The notes under the pieces were generated by a model. That model did no database searches. It saw nothing but the letters and a program-made list of their open reading frames with translations, and was not told where the DNA came from. From positions 19,582,377 through 19,646,376 of the forward strand of contig NC_034012.1 in NCBI RefSeq assembly GCF_000346465.2: 64,000 nucleotides of DNA, given 5' to 3'. A program made the translations under genes and the position numbers. This DNA comes from Prunus persica. Taxonomy: Eukaryota; Streptophyta; Magnoliopsida; Rosales; Rosaceae. Below are positions 55,096 to 64,000 of the stretch, one piece after another. Positions within the stretch are counted from its first letter, which is position 1, and every line of letters starts with the position of its first letter.

Positions 55096-56053
55096 TGCAT
55101 TTGTTTTGTAGGATGAACTCTTTAAGAATGTCATTCCTAGGGTATGAGATGAGAATTAATGCATACAATCCTAGAATTTGGAAATACTGGTTATGAAAGT
55201 AGTGTTGAGCTAGCTGTTGTCATCATATAAACTCATATAGGGGTTGTTTTGAGCTCAGGCGCCACTGAGACAACATGCTTCCTTTCAGTTGAAGATAGCC
55301 CAGACAATGGTTAAATGTTACTAGCATTGGAGTGATTCCTAAAGAGATCGCTGAACCCGCACCCTTTTTTAGTAGTGGCTATTTTTATAGGAACTTATTA
55401 ATATGGAACTTCTTCTACTATCAACTATTTGGCATAACCTTCTTGTTTCATTTGCATTTGTGCAGATTTTAATTGAAATGATAATATCTACTGCATAAAC
55501 CCTAGTTATGTAATATGTATTTATTGCATCGCAAGGTTTCCCCATGATTCTTGCATGCTATCTCAATGTTGGTTGAATGGATAATCCTTTGCCTTTATTT
55601 ACTTGATTTTTAATTTGAGGGATGCTAATAATGGGAAGAGAAATTTTTTCATTTGATAATTGAGCATATATAACCAATGGCGAACCCAGGAATTTTTCAA
55701 CGGATGTGCAATTTTTAAAGAGACAAGACTTGATCGATGAATAAATTTTTATAAATATTTGGAATTCTCTGAACAAAAAAAAAAAAAAAAAAGAACAAAA
55801 AAAAAGACTTGGTGTGAAGGGGACGATAAAAAAAAAAAGATATGAATTTGATGTTTTATAAAGACTTCTTTTATTTAGCTAAGATGTTTTGTAAGGACTT
55901 GAATGGATTATTAAAAAAAAAAACAAGAAGACCTTACAATTGGAATTTGGGTCACTGGCTTTTGTGATTGGAACTTGGATGTTTTCTCAATTGAAAACAA
56001 GAAAACATGACACTGCGATAGGATAGCTTTGTTGACCTACTCAATTTCTCAAT
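55096..56053. repeat. unit 3 downstream flank, shared with 15246-16156
   Basis: Non-coding sequence parallel to the flank of Gnk2 copy 1 (GCATTTGTTTTGTAGGATGAAC onward, split), with an extra A-rich run at 55777-55800. Ends at TTTCTCAATT, where an LTR begins. The same point in unit 1 (16156) is uninterrupted. Confidence 0.85.
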
Positions 56054-56407
56054 TGTTATAAAAATAAAATAATAGAGTATGAAAAGTACAACTAAATATT
56101 GGGAGTAGAATTGTATTTGCCCTTATGATGTTTACACTGACAGAATTTCCTCTCATATAGAACTCACTCTCTTTTGTTTCCTCTCATTCTTCATTTCTTC
56201 TCTTCCTTTCTTTCCTCTCTTCTCCTTTGGTGTGTTCTACAATTGAATGAGCAAGCCTATTTATAGGCAAATCGGATGGCTTCATTACCCAACATTATCA
56301 TTAAGCTTCCAACATCATCATTAAGCTTTTGACTAAGATTCCAACATCATCATTAAGCTTTTGACTAATACATCCTTCACATGGGCTTCATCTCTCACTT
56401 TACAACA
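56054..56407 (-). mobile_element. LTR (354 bp) of a minus-strand copia-like element
   Basis: Plus-strand ends TGTTATAAAAAT and CTTTACAACA. To its right CTCCCCCTTGGAGA gives, on the minus strand, a purine-rich tract directly before TGTTGTAAAG, so this is the 3' LTR of an element on the minus strand. It inserted into the unit-3 flank. The right-hand LTR and any pol genes are not found. Confidence 0.75.
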
Positions 56408-58600
56408 CTCCCCCTTGGAGACCACATGTCCCTAGATTGGTTGTCTCATTAAAACCTTGCTTGGAAAAACCCAGTGGGAAAAAACCTAAGCGAAGGAAAA
56501 AGAGTACAACTTTATTTGGGACATAAGGGTAAAGTTAAATGCGCTCATGTTGCCTCGTTAAAACCTTTGTAGGAAAAACCCAGTGGGAAAAACCCTAGTC
56601 AAAGGAAAAAGAGTAAATGATCATGTGTAACATAAAATTCTGTGTATATTGACACGCGTGCGACACAGTCTCGTTAAAACCTTGCCAGGAAAAACCCAAT
56701 GGGATAAAAACCTGGATGAAGGAAAAAGAGTACAGTGTGTGAAGGTCTTTATTGGCAGCATGCTCCCCTGATGCTTGGCAAAATATCTTTAAGTCATACT
56801 GTTGATCATCTGTTGACACTGCTTTTGTAAGTCAATCTTGTAATATTGTTGGATGTTCCCCCTGAAAAATCTTCATGACTAACTTTTTACAGTAAGCGAC
56901 CATAGAAATTTCCAGAGTCCACGTATTTAACAAAATCTGGGCTATTTGTAAGTTCACTTGAAAAGAATATACCCATATAGCATCAAATATGCCTCACATC
57001 ATCCCAAAGTGGTGGCGATGGAGTTGAGCTCTATCTAGAAAATATAATATCCAGTCCAGTATACTTCCGGAAAATTATTTAAGTGCCCAACGGATAATTC
57101 GTATAAAAATACTTCAATATCTTCTTAGTATGAGCAAGAATCTCATTGGCATAATGCTCGATCTTCAGGCCGAGACAAATATTTCTTGAACTCTTCAGGA
57201 GTTTTAATGTGTTGCAAACATATTATAATCAATGTACTCACTGAGGCAATTTATGCACATTAGTATTGAGTACAGGTTTTGTGCTTCAAGCACATGTCCT
57301 TCAGGGACTTGCTTCATGCAATTGCAATCCTTTCAGGGATTTTTTTTAAGGAATTAAACTTTATGACACATTATATAGCTTTAACCCAGCTATTTATACA
57401 TCTTTAGAGAATCGCTTCTGGCGATATGTTCCGTGCATTTAATAACCCTTAAAGATAACATGTTGGTCTCCGTAAATGTGCAATAATGGGGCACAATTGA
57501 ATATGTAAATATGGAGAAAACCCAATATTTCTTATTTCTGCCATAAACATTGTGTCATACAAAGTGGGTATATTCCCTTTTATTCCAAACACCCAAGTAT
57601 AACTTTCAATATTAACATCTTATGGGGTTCATACTGTGGGTTTGTTCTTTCACGTTCATTCTCATCTATAATGGAATTGCCTCTTTCCATTTTGGTCAAT
57701 GATATTGTCAACATTTAATAATAGAACGTGGTTCCAATCAACACAGCCCATTGATGATTTGAGTAGCTACTCTAAAATTAAAAATTGTCATTCATCAATT
57801 CATGATCACATCATTCTCATGTGCATGCGCATGCATCAATTATAAGCATTTCTTTGCTTTTGGGTACCCAAGCCACTTCAGGGGCTTTTATTGTCTCTTT
57901 CCAGACAGACATCTCTTATAAGATGAATTATGTGATAATGTGGATCATAACCTCCAATGGAGCGTTATTTTACAGTAGGGCGTGGATAACCTCCATTTAG
58001 GGAGTTGGAACATTTAGAACCCATATATCTGTCATGCTGCAGGCATGCCACAAATTAATACACACATGTCAATTTAATTGTCCTTCTGGGACTTTAAACC
58101 ATATAATTTGCTACGCATTAGGCATGCACCGTATTAATGTTGACATGTTAAAGGATTGTCCTTTCGGGACTTCAATCCATATCATTTGCTATGCAACAAG
58201 CATGCATCATATTGATCACTGCTATACCCATGTTCTGTTCTTATGGGACTTTAATTTATGCAGTGTATTATCAATGTATTCAACTTGCAATCTGTGAAAT
58301 TTGCTTTAATAATTCATGAATACATTTCAGAATGATACAAGCCATTCTTCTGGAATGGTCATAATACAAGTCGTTCTTTTGGAACGGTCTATAATGCAAA
58401 TCATTCTTCTGGAATGGTCCTTTGCATGGCGTTCTTCTGGAACAGCCTTATCTCCCCATTTGGTTACCTTCAAGGATGTTGTACAAAAAATAAGAGTACA
58501 AGTAAGAAATAACATAAGTATCGCTTACATCTTTAGGTGGGAGAGACTTTGCTCAAATATCTTCCAAGCTCGTATCAGCTTAGCAAATACAACTTAATGC
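56408..58600 (-). mobile_element. 3' non-coding region of the same copia-like element, with conserved repeat motifs
   Basis: No gene seen. Three copies of a motif with the core CCTTGCxxGGAAAAACCCAxTGGGA and a tail GAAGGAAAAAGAGTA lie at about 56445-56510, 56548-56615 and 56667-56735. From memory, this motif is typical of the stretch between RNase H and the 3' LTR of some plant copia elements. Further right are repeated phrases such as CCTTCxGGGACTT (57298, 58080, 58161). The coding part that should follow is absent, so this is an end fragment. Exact right border unknown. Confidence 0.55.
58336..58447. repeat. four spaced inverted-repeat units (CATTCTTCTGGAATG type)
   Basis: Four short perfect or near-perfect palindromic units, CATTCTTCTGGAATG, CGTTCTTTTGGAACG, CATTCTTCTGGAATG and CGTTCTTCTGGAAC, spaced about 30 bases apart. 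Each can form a hairpin with a stem of 5-6 and a short loop. The stem changes are paired between units (A-T to G-C), which preserves pairing. Confidence 0.7.
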
Positions 58601-59340
58601 TTGATGATCTAGTTATATCTTGCAAGAGCAAAAATCACAATTTTTTTGTCTCTGTCAAAACAAATAACCCTCAAAGTTAGGATCACTACATGGATTCTTT
58701 CTTCAGATGTCCGTTAAAAAGAAATAAAATCCCTTAGGAACAGAGAGTTTTAAAAAGAAACAAAAGATACAAAAATTGTGATATTGATTGCAAGGTAAGG
58801 TAAGCAATTAGGGGAGGAAGCTGATGAAAGCAGACAACAAACTCTCATTTCTCCTAGTCTAGAAAAACTCCAGGAGATCAAAGCATGTGGTCGTCATTAC
58901 AGTTCCCTATATAGCGGAAACGTGATCAGGGATAGTCTCGCTTCCTGAATGGATGATCAAAGATAGTCTCGCTTCTAAAGCACATTGAGTGCTCACTGAC
59001 AGGAAAAATAAGTGGATATCGCATCACTAGGTATGGAGAAAATTGGATGTCTTATGCAAAGAAAATTTCGTTAGTAACATATTTTTACACAAATAAGAGG
59101 AATAGGTAGAACCGGTGAATTTCAAATTAAACATAAAAATTTGCGAGGTTCTCGGGGTGCTTTTGAAAAAGTAGCTCCATGAAATCCGCAAAGCAAGATC
59201 GGTTTTGACGAAAATAATACTTGAAAATGCCGAAAGTGCCGACAAATATTAATGGAGGCCGCGTAAAGTTTTGGAATCTGGGAAAGAAAAAGAGAATATG
59301 GGGATCCGAGATAATATTGGGATCCTGGAAACCGTAGCCA
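58601..59340. other. intergenic stretch without recognisable content
   Basis: No gene, clear repeat or RNA seen. The phrases GATAGTCTCGCTTC (58930-58975) and GATCA(A/G)(A/G)GATAG occur twice within 60 bases. The right end grades into a promoter-like region. Confidence 0.4.
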
Positions 59341-59460
59341 TATTTCTGCCTATAAATATTGCCTCTGCAAAACTTGATTGGAGCAACTGCGTTTCAACTC
59401 AACTTCCTTCATTTTCTGAAACCTCAGTTTTTCTAAGACTTTCTTCGAAACCTTCTTAAA
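59341..59460 (+). promoter_or_regulatory. TATA box and 5' leader of the small coiled-coil gene
   Basis: CCTATAAATATTGCC at 59350-59364 is a good plant TATA box, about 97-110 bp before the ATG at 59461. The leader between is pyrimidine-rich and ends TTCTTAAAATGGCTTC, an acceptable plant start context. Confidence 0.55.
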
Positions 59461-59919
59461 ATGGCTTCCTCTTCTTCTTGCCCAAACCATCTTTATTTAA
59501 ATGTTGCTCCCAACACAACTCATGACGCCAAAGTCTGGCGTCCATCCTTTGTATCCCAAAATCATCATCTCACGGTTAATGATTCTGTGATGATGAATGA
59601 TGCGACTGCTATCATAGTAGCTATGAATTTCTTTATTCCAACAGATGAAATGCTGTTATCAGTGAGTTCTGATGAAGAGGCTATTGATGACTCAATGGCT
59701 TCTAGCATTCAGAGTGATACTTCTATTTCTAACATGGTTGATCGTTTGTGCGCTAGAGCAAATAAGGTTCAGGAGCTAACCACTGAAAATTTGTCTCTCC
59801 AGAGAATGCTTCATGAATCTCAACAGGAGGTTGAGAAACTTAAAGAGGAAAATAATGCCTTGTTGAAACTGGTGAGTTTGTACTCGGTTGATACGCTGAC
59901 AAGGCTAGACATGCTGTAG
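59461..59919 (+). CDS. small coiled-coil protein of unknown function, possibly element-encoded
   Basis: An open frame of 152 codons starting MASSSSCPNHLYLN. The N-terminal half has no motif I recognise; there is an acidic Ser-rich stretch (SSDEEAIDDSMASS, about residues 69-82) and then a C-terminal heptad-patterned coiled coil (VQELTTENLSLQRMLHESQQ, VEKLKEENNALLKL). After the TAG at 59917-59919 and a second TAG two codons later, the same frame stays open to 60010 with a basic tail (RLMAKLKRRRYLPSEAS), so an ancestral protein was probably about 180 residues. A TATA box lies upstream and an AT-rich 3' end near 60020-60110. It sits among transposons and may be a gag-like product of a non-autonomous element. 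I do not recognise the family. Confidence 0.45.
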   Translation: MASSSSCPNHLYLNVAPNTTHDAKVWRPSFVSQNHHLTVNDSVMMNDATAIIVAMNFFIPTDEMLLSVSSDEEAIDDSMASSIQSDTSISNMVDRLCARANKVQELTTENLSLQRMLHESQQEVEKLKEENNALLKLVSLYSVDTLTRLDML

Positions 59920-60259
59920 ATTTAGAATGAAAAGATTCTGGGAGACCACGAGAGGCTCATGGCTAAGCTTAAGAGGCGCCGTTATCTTCCTTCAGAGGCC
60001 TCCAGAACATAATGTAATTTTATAGATTTTGCAGAGCCTGCTTTTCCTTGCAGGTGGAAAAATCTATCTGTTGTATGCCTTCTTTCATGTTATAATAATT
60101 GCGCAAATTCTTAAACTTGCACCTGTGGTTTTTACGTCTTTTCAAATTGACGGTTTGGAACCTTGTGCCTTATAGGTTCAAATAACCACATCAAATCTCT
60201 CAAGTTACATATTTCAATGCATGTGAGTCCGGAACTTCTGGCCCGGGCTACAGTTCAGA

Positions 60260-63066
60260 TAATGAGAATCTCTTGGCTCCCGTCTTAGATTTTGAATTAG
60301 AGTGTGCCATAAAGAGTATTGGCCCAGCTCTAGGCCGGATGGTTTACAAGCTGTCTTCTACCATAAGTGTTGGGACAAGACTAAACATTTAGTAAAATGT
60401 TTAGTCAATGATTTCCTCTCCAACAATATTCCCCTTCAGGACATTAACCATACCAACATTGCCCTCATTCCCAAAGTTGCCTCTCCTGAGTATGTGAACC
60501 ATTTTAGACCGATTAGCTTATGCAATGTCTCGTATAAGATTATCACTAAAATCATTATTATTCGGCTTAGGCCTATCCTTTCGAAGTGCATTTCCAAAAA
60601 CCAAGGAGCCTTTGCCCCTGGTAGACCCATATTTGACAATATTCTTATTGCGCATGAATTGTTCCATGACTTTAAACGTAAGGAAGGTTCTAGGGGTGCT
60701 ATGGCCATTAAACTTGGCTTGAAAAAGCTTATGATTTACTTGATTGGAAGTATATTAGAGGGTGCCTGGATCAATTTGGCTTTAGTAACGATTGGTGTGA
60801 TCGCATTATGAATTGTGTTTCAAGCACTTCTTTCTCCATGCTGATTAATGGATCTCCTTTCGGCTATTTTAATGCTTCTAGAGGAATTCGTCAAGGAGAC
60901 CCTTTATCTCCTTACATCTTTATTCTCTACATGGAACCTTTTATAAGACATTTTAATTTACTTGCTCAGAATCCTAAAACTCATATGGGTCTTCTCTCTT
61001 CCCAGGGAGGTGACTGGATTTCTAACCTGGTTTTTGCTGACAACTGTCTTATTTTTGCCAGGTCAACTGCTATAGCTGCCAAAAATATCAACTGCTTATT
61101 GGATAATTTTGCCATAGTGTCAGGACAAAGAATAAATCTATATAAGTCCACCGTTTATTTTTCTGGTAATGTCCATTCTCAAGCTCGAAATGCTCTAAGT
61201 AACCTCCTTCAGATTCAGCATAAAACCACTCTTGGTCGTTACCTTGGCATACACAATATCATTTTTTGGAAAGATCCTATTAATGCCAAGATGATGATAG
61301 ATAGAATTCAATCCAAATTTGCCGGCTAGAAGGCCCAAACTTTATCTAGGGCGGGACGGCTCACTTTAATCAAGGCTAGTGCCACTGGTGTCCCCAACCA
61401 CACTCTTTCGTGTTTCAAGTGCCCTAAAGAAGTCTACAAGGAAATGAATTCCTGCTATAGACGTTTCTTCTGGGGCAACAATATTAAAGTCTCCCCTGTG
61501 GCCTGGAAAGACATCTGCTTGCCTCAAAGTTTGGGAGGCCTTGGGGTCAGATCTGCTGCTCTATTCAACAAATAGGCTTTAGCAAAATTTGGTTGGATCT
61601 GCTTAACTGATTCTTCCAATTGGTGGGCTCAAATGATGGTGAAGAAGTACTTAAAGAAGGAGGGTTTTCTTGTGGCTGCTAAAAAGACTTCGCATTCTTC
61701 GACTTGGAAAGCCATACTTGAGGCGCGTTCTGTGCTTCACAAAGGTATAAGGTGGATTGTTGGTAATGGTCAATCCATTCCTTTCTAGACTGCTAATTGG
61801 GTATTTCCTTTGCCTTTGTTAGATCTAATTCCTATCTTCCTTAGAAATAATCTTAATTTAAATGCTAAAGTGTTTGATTTTATTCAAAATCAGGCTTGGC
61901 ATTATGACAAGCTCTCTCAAGTTATTGATGATGATATTATAGAAAAAATTCTTACCATTCCTTTGCCCTTATCTCCTCTTCAAGATAAGCTTATTTGGGG
62001 GCCTGCCCCTAATAGGAATTTCTCTATAAAATCTGCTTATAATTTACAATTATAGGATGAGCAATGTCACCTAAAAGCCCCCCTTCTGAAAAAAATGTGG
62101 AGTTTAACTCTCCCCCCAAAAGTCAAGCTTTTTCCATGGCTTCTCATTCGGAAAAGACTGCAAGTTAGAAGCCATCTTTACAAATTTTTGCCTAATATCA
62201 ATCCAGAATGTCCTCTGTATAAGAATCATATGGAGACTATTAACCACTTATTCTTTGAGCGTCAGTTTGCAGTGAATATCTGGGGATGCACGTATTTTTT
62301 CCCCAGCTATGTTCAACAGAATTTTGATGGCATTGAGTGGTTGGCTTCTCTACCTCATACTAAGGCTACCGATGGCCCAAATGTTCTTTCCAAAGCTCTT
62401 CTTCTGTGCTGGCAGATTTGGGAAGCCAGGAACAATTGCATTTTTAAAGACATCGATCCCCACCCAGTTAAAGTCCTAAATGTGGCTGGTCGCATTGGGC
62501 TGGATTATTGGAAAATTAACTCTTGCCCTCCTCAGAACTCTACTGGAAAGGTTAACATCAAGTGGAAACCACCACCTCTGGACTGGGTTAAAGTGAATTT
62601 TGATGGTTCAGTGCGTGGTAATTTAGCTGCTACTGGTTTTGTGATTCGTGACTGGAATGGTAATGTTCGTTTAGCTGGCGCTAAAAACTCTGGTCAAGTT
62701 TCTATTACTGTCGCAGAGTGTTTGGCCCTTCGGGATGGCCTGGCTCATGCTATTCATAAGGGTTGGTGAAAGATCCTTGTGGAAGGTGACTCAAAACTCA
62801 TCATTGATTGTGTTAACAAGCTGGTTTTAGTTCCCTGGAGCATAAGTCTCCTTGTGCAAGACATTCGGTTGCTCAGTTCTTATTGCGAGGAGATTTCGTT
62901 TCAGCACATTTTTCGGGAGGCTAACTTTACTGCTGATGCTATTGCTAGCTTAGGCCATAGTCTTACTCCATCCCGGCTGTGGGATAGGGGTCTTCCGTTA
63001 AGCTGTTCTATTCCTTTTTATTTTGACTTGGTAGGGCCTGCGTGCTCACGTGGTTTCCGATTGTAG
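60260..63066 (+). pseudogene. LINE reverse transcriptase, zf-RVT and RNase H, inactivated
   Basis: Order: RT fingers (RPDGLQAVFYHKCWD, FRPISLCNVSYKIITK, NQGAFAPGRPIFDNI), palm (IRQGDPLSPYIFILYMEPF, FADNCLIF at about 61038, where Asn replaces the second Asp of FADD), thumb and connection (RFFWGNNIKVSPVAWKDICL), zf-RVT (MWSLTLPPKVKLFPWLLIRK, ECPLYKNHMETINHLFFE, 62095-62290), RNase H (WVKVNFDGSVRGNLAATGFV, 62580; VAECLALRDGL, 62710; VEGDSKLIIDCV; FREANFTADAIASLG). Frameshifts near 60330 and 60725; stops at 61327, 61573, 61786, 62053 and 62767. The changed FADD and the stops make it inactive. Confidence 0.92.
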
Positions 63067-63082
63067 TTCTTTTTCCTTATCA

Positions 63083-63115
63083 ACAACAACAACAACAACA
63101 AAAACAAAAAAAACT
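63083..63115 (+). repeat. (CAA)n / A-rich tail of the LINE
   Basis: Six CAA units then A-rich sequence, directly after the RNase H stop, marking the 3' end of the LINE. Confidence 0.85.
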
Positions 63116-63176
63116 ATAGACCTTTTTGTTTTTTTTTTTAAGGAACCGACATATGCTTACCCTATCAACTGTACAT

Positions 63177-64000
63177 AAAATTGTTGATGTTAAATTATAG
63201 ATTGGGAATTCACTATATTCATATTATTGCTTTGCTTTAAGCAACAAACACAATATTCAATACCCCTTCACTGTACTAAAAAATATAGACTTATTATTTA
63301 TTTAAAAGGAACTTAATTATATTGTAGCTTCAAAAGAAAAATACTTCAAATTTTAATATATATATATATATATACATGTACACAATTCTACCATTCTACT
63401 ACGTATACTAATAAGTAAAATATAAATTAATATATAACGAGCATGTTATAATATGTATAGTATTCTACTACTAATACAACAAATTGTACTACAATGATCA
63501 TATAAATAAAAGTGAGATAATCTTGAACGTACACACGTGTTTTTTTTCTTTCTAAAAGCTCAATTGAATCCAAGTTCAATATGTTGAATACGTTTTAAGT
63601 GAAACCAGTAATTCTTTTGAGTCTTTTACCTTTCTTTCACATCCTGCCAGAGACATTTGAAGTTTATAAACCATTTGTTTTAGGTTATAGTTGTTTCAAT
63701 CAGGAAAACTTTCGTGCCAATGGGTATTTTGAGGATTACTTGAATATGTTACTGACACCCTTATCTGAAGAAATTCCACATTCAAGATATTGAAGTAAAA
63801 TCATAGGTGGCATGGCACATCTAAATATGTGAAAGAGAAGAATACTTCTATATATGGGCTAGCACAATATTGGCATTATATTGGGAAGGACAAGCGTCCC
63901 GCATATTATAACGCAGCATGCAAAAGCTACCTGAGTAGAGCAAGTCTACAACTTCATAAGCTTTGCCCTCTTAATCGAGGAGCTATAATTTGGGTTATAG
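63177..64000 (+). pseudogene. Gnk2-domain (DUF26) protein pseudogene, copy 4, with its upstream region, cut by the window end
   Basis: Upstream sequence begins AAAATTGTTGATG at 63180, as in the other copies, and is more diverged. The frame at 63599-63793 has the signal-like segment, GYSCF and ANGYFEDYLNMLLTPLSEEIP, then a TGA. Later positions correspond to domain 1 (YMG-AQ, CKSYLSRASLQLHKLC-type in other frames), with the second Cys of the pair changed. Domain 2 would lie beyond the window. This is the most diverged of the four copies, so its duplication is oldest. Confidence 0.8.

Larger units (their letters stand above)
60250..63115 (+). mobile_element. plus-strand LINE, 5'-truncated, with CAA-rich tail
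   Basis: A non-LTR retrotransposon starting within the reverse transcriptase region (about 60250) and ending after RNase H at 63065, then a (CAA)n tail (63083-63101) and A-rich end. The endonuclease and ORF1 are missing, as expected from 5' truncation during reverse transcription. It is unlike the minus-strand LINE: it has an RNase H domain readable almost to the end and a simple-repeat tail. Confidence 0.9.

Noticed and set aside
56595..56819. Minus-strand ORF of 74 codons
   Set aside because: Covers the repeated copia 3' motif; no domain and interrupted beyond.
58034..58597. Plus-strand ORFs of about 90 codons
   Set aside because: Translate the CCTTCxGGGACTT and TTCTGGAA repeats; no conserved pattern.
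59461..60010. Calling the coiled-coil frame an endogenous pararetrovirus gene
   Set aside because: A TATA box, leader and coiled coil are not enough; no reverse transcriptase, movement protein or coat motif is adjacent in the same unit.

Overview
The window is plant nuclear DNA: introns with GT/AG borders, plant transposon families, two plant-specific protein families (Gnk2/DUF26 cysteine-rich secretory proteins and LRR receptor-like proteins) and AT-rich intergenic sequence. A dicot is near certain and Rosaceae is my best guess, from general familiarity with such repeats; no marker proves it. I see no intact host gene, tRNA, rRNA or CRISPR. The one gene that reads through without a lesion is a CACTA transposase.

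Layout. (1) 1-8885: right-hand part of a large CACTA (En/Spm) element packed with CGTCG-core repeats. It carries the catalytic end of a Ulp1-type cysteine protease gene (exons 436-606, 842-1121, 1282-1377) and a complete three-exon TNP2-type transposase (3928-7275), and ends in a terminal repeat at 8885, next to an LRR pseudogene fragment. (2) 10016-17925: duplication unit 1, with a LINE-like 3' tail, a long LTR (TGTTGAGGCCC family) and a Gnk2-domain pseudogene (14492-15245). (3) 17926-20061: unit 2, left half, then a 15.2 kb block (20062-35302) holding another LTR with a non-coding internal region, Gnk2 copy 2 joined directly to an LRR pseudogene (26244), two further LRR pseudogene pieces, a second CACTA-like element with 345-bp tandem repeats and a Gypsy-like LTR. 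Unit 2 seems to resume at 35303. (4) 37022-46700: a minus-strand LINE split by a Ty1/copia element (38085-43279) with 426-bp LTRs and a perfect 5-bp target duplication. (5) 46697-56053: unit 3, with a solo LTR (47040-48659) flanked by a 5-bp target duplication and Gnk2 copy 3 cut in two by a second Ty1/copia element (49907-54760). (6) 56054-60250: an LTR and 3' non-coding part of a minus-strand copia-like element, and a small transcription-unit-like stretch encoding an unrecognised coiled-coil protein (59461-59919). (7) 60250-63115: a 5'-truncated plus-strand LINE with a CAA-rich tail. (8) 63181-64000: Gnk2 copy 4, running off the window.

The window is best read as a nested-transposon cluster of Gnk2 and LRR gene relics that multiplied by segmental duplication. 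Because the duplicated units share flanks, each insertion can be checked against an uninterrupted paralogue, which gave precise LTR borders and target-site duplications. Trp-to-stop changes (TGG to TAG or TGA) recur in the copia and LINE reading frames, as expected for methylated, silenced DNA. Repeat borders and identities were judged by eye.
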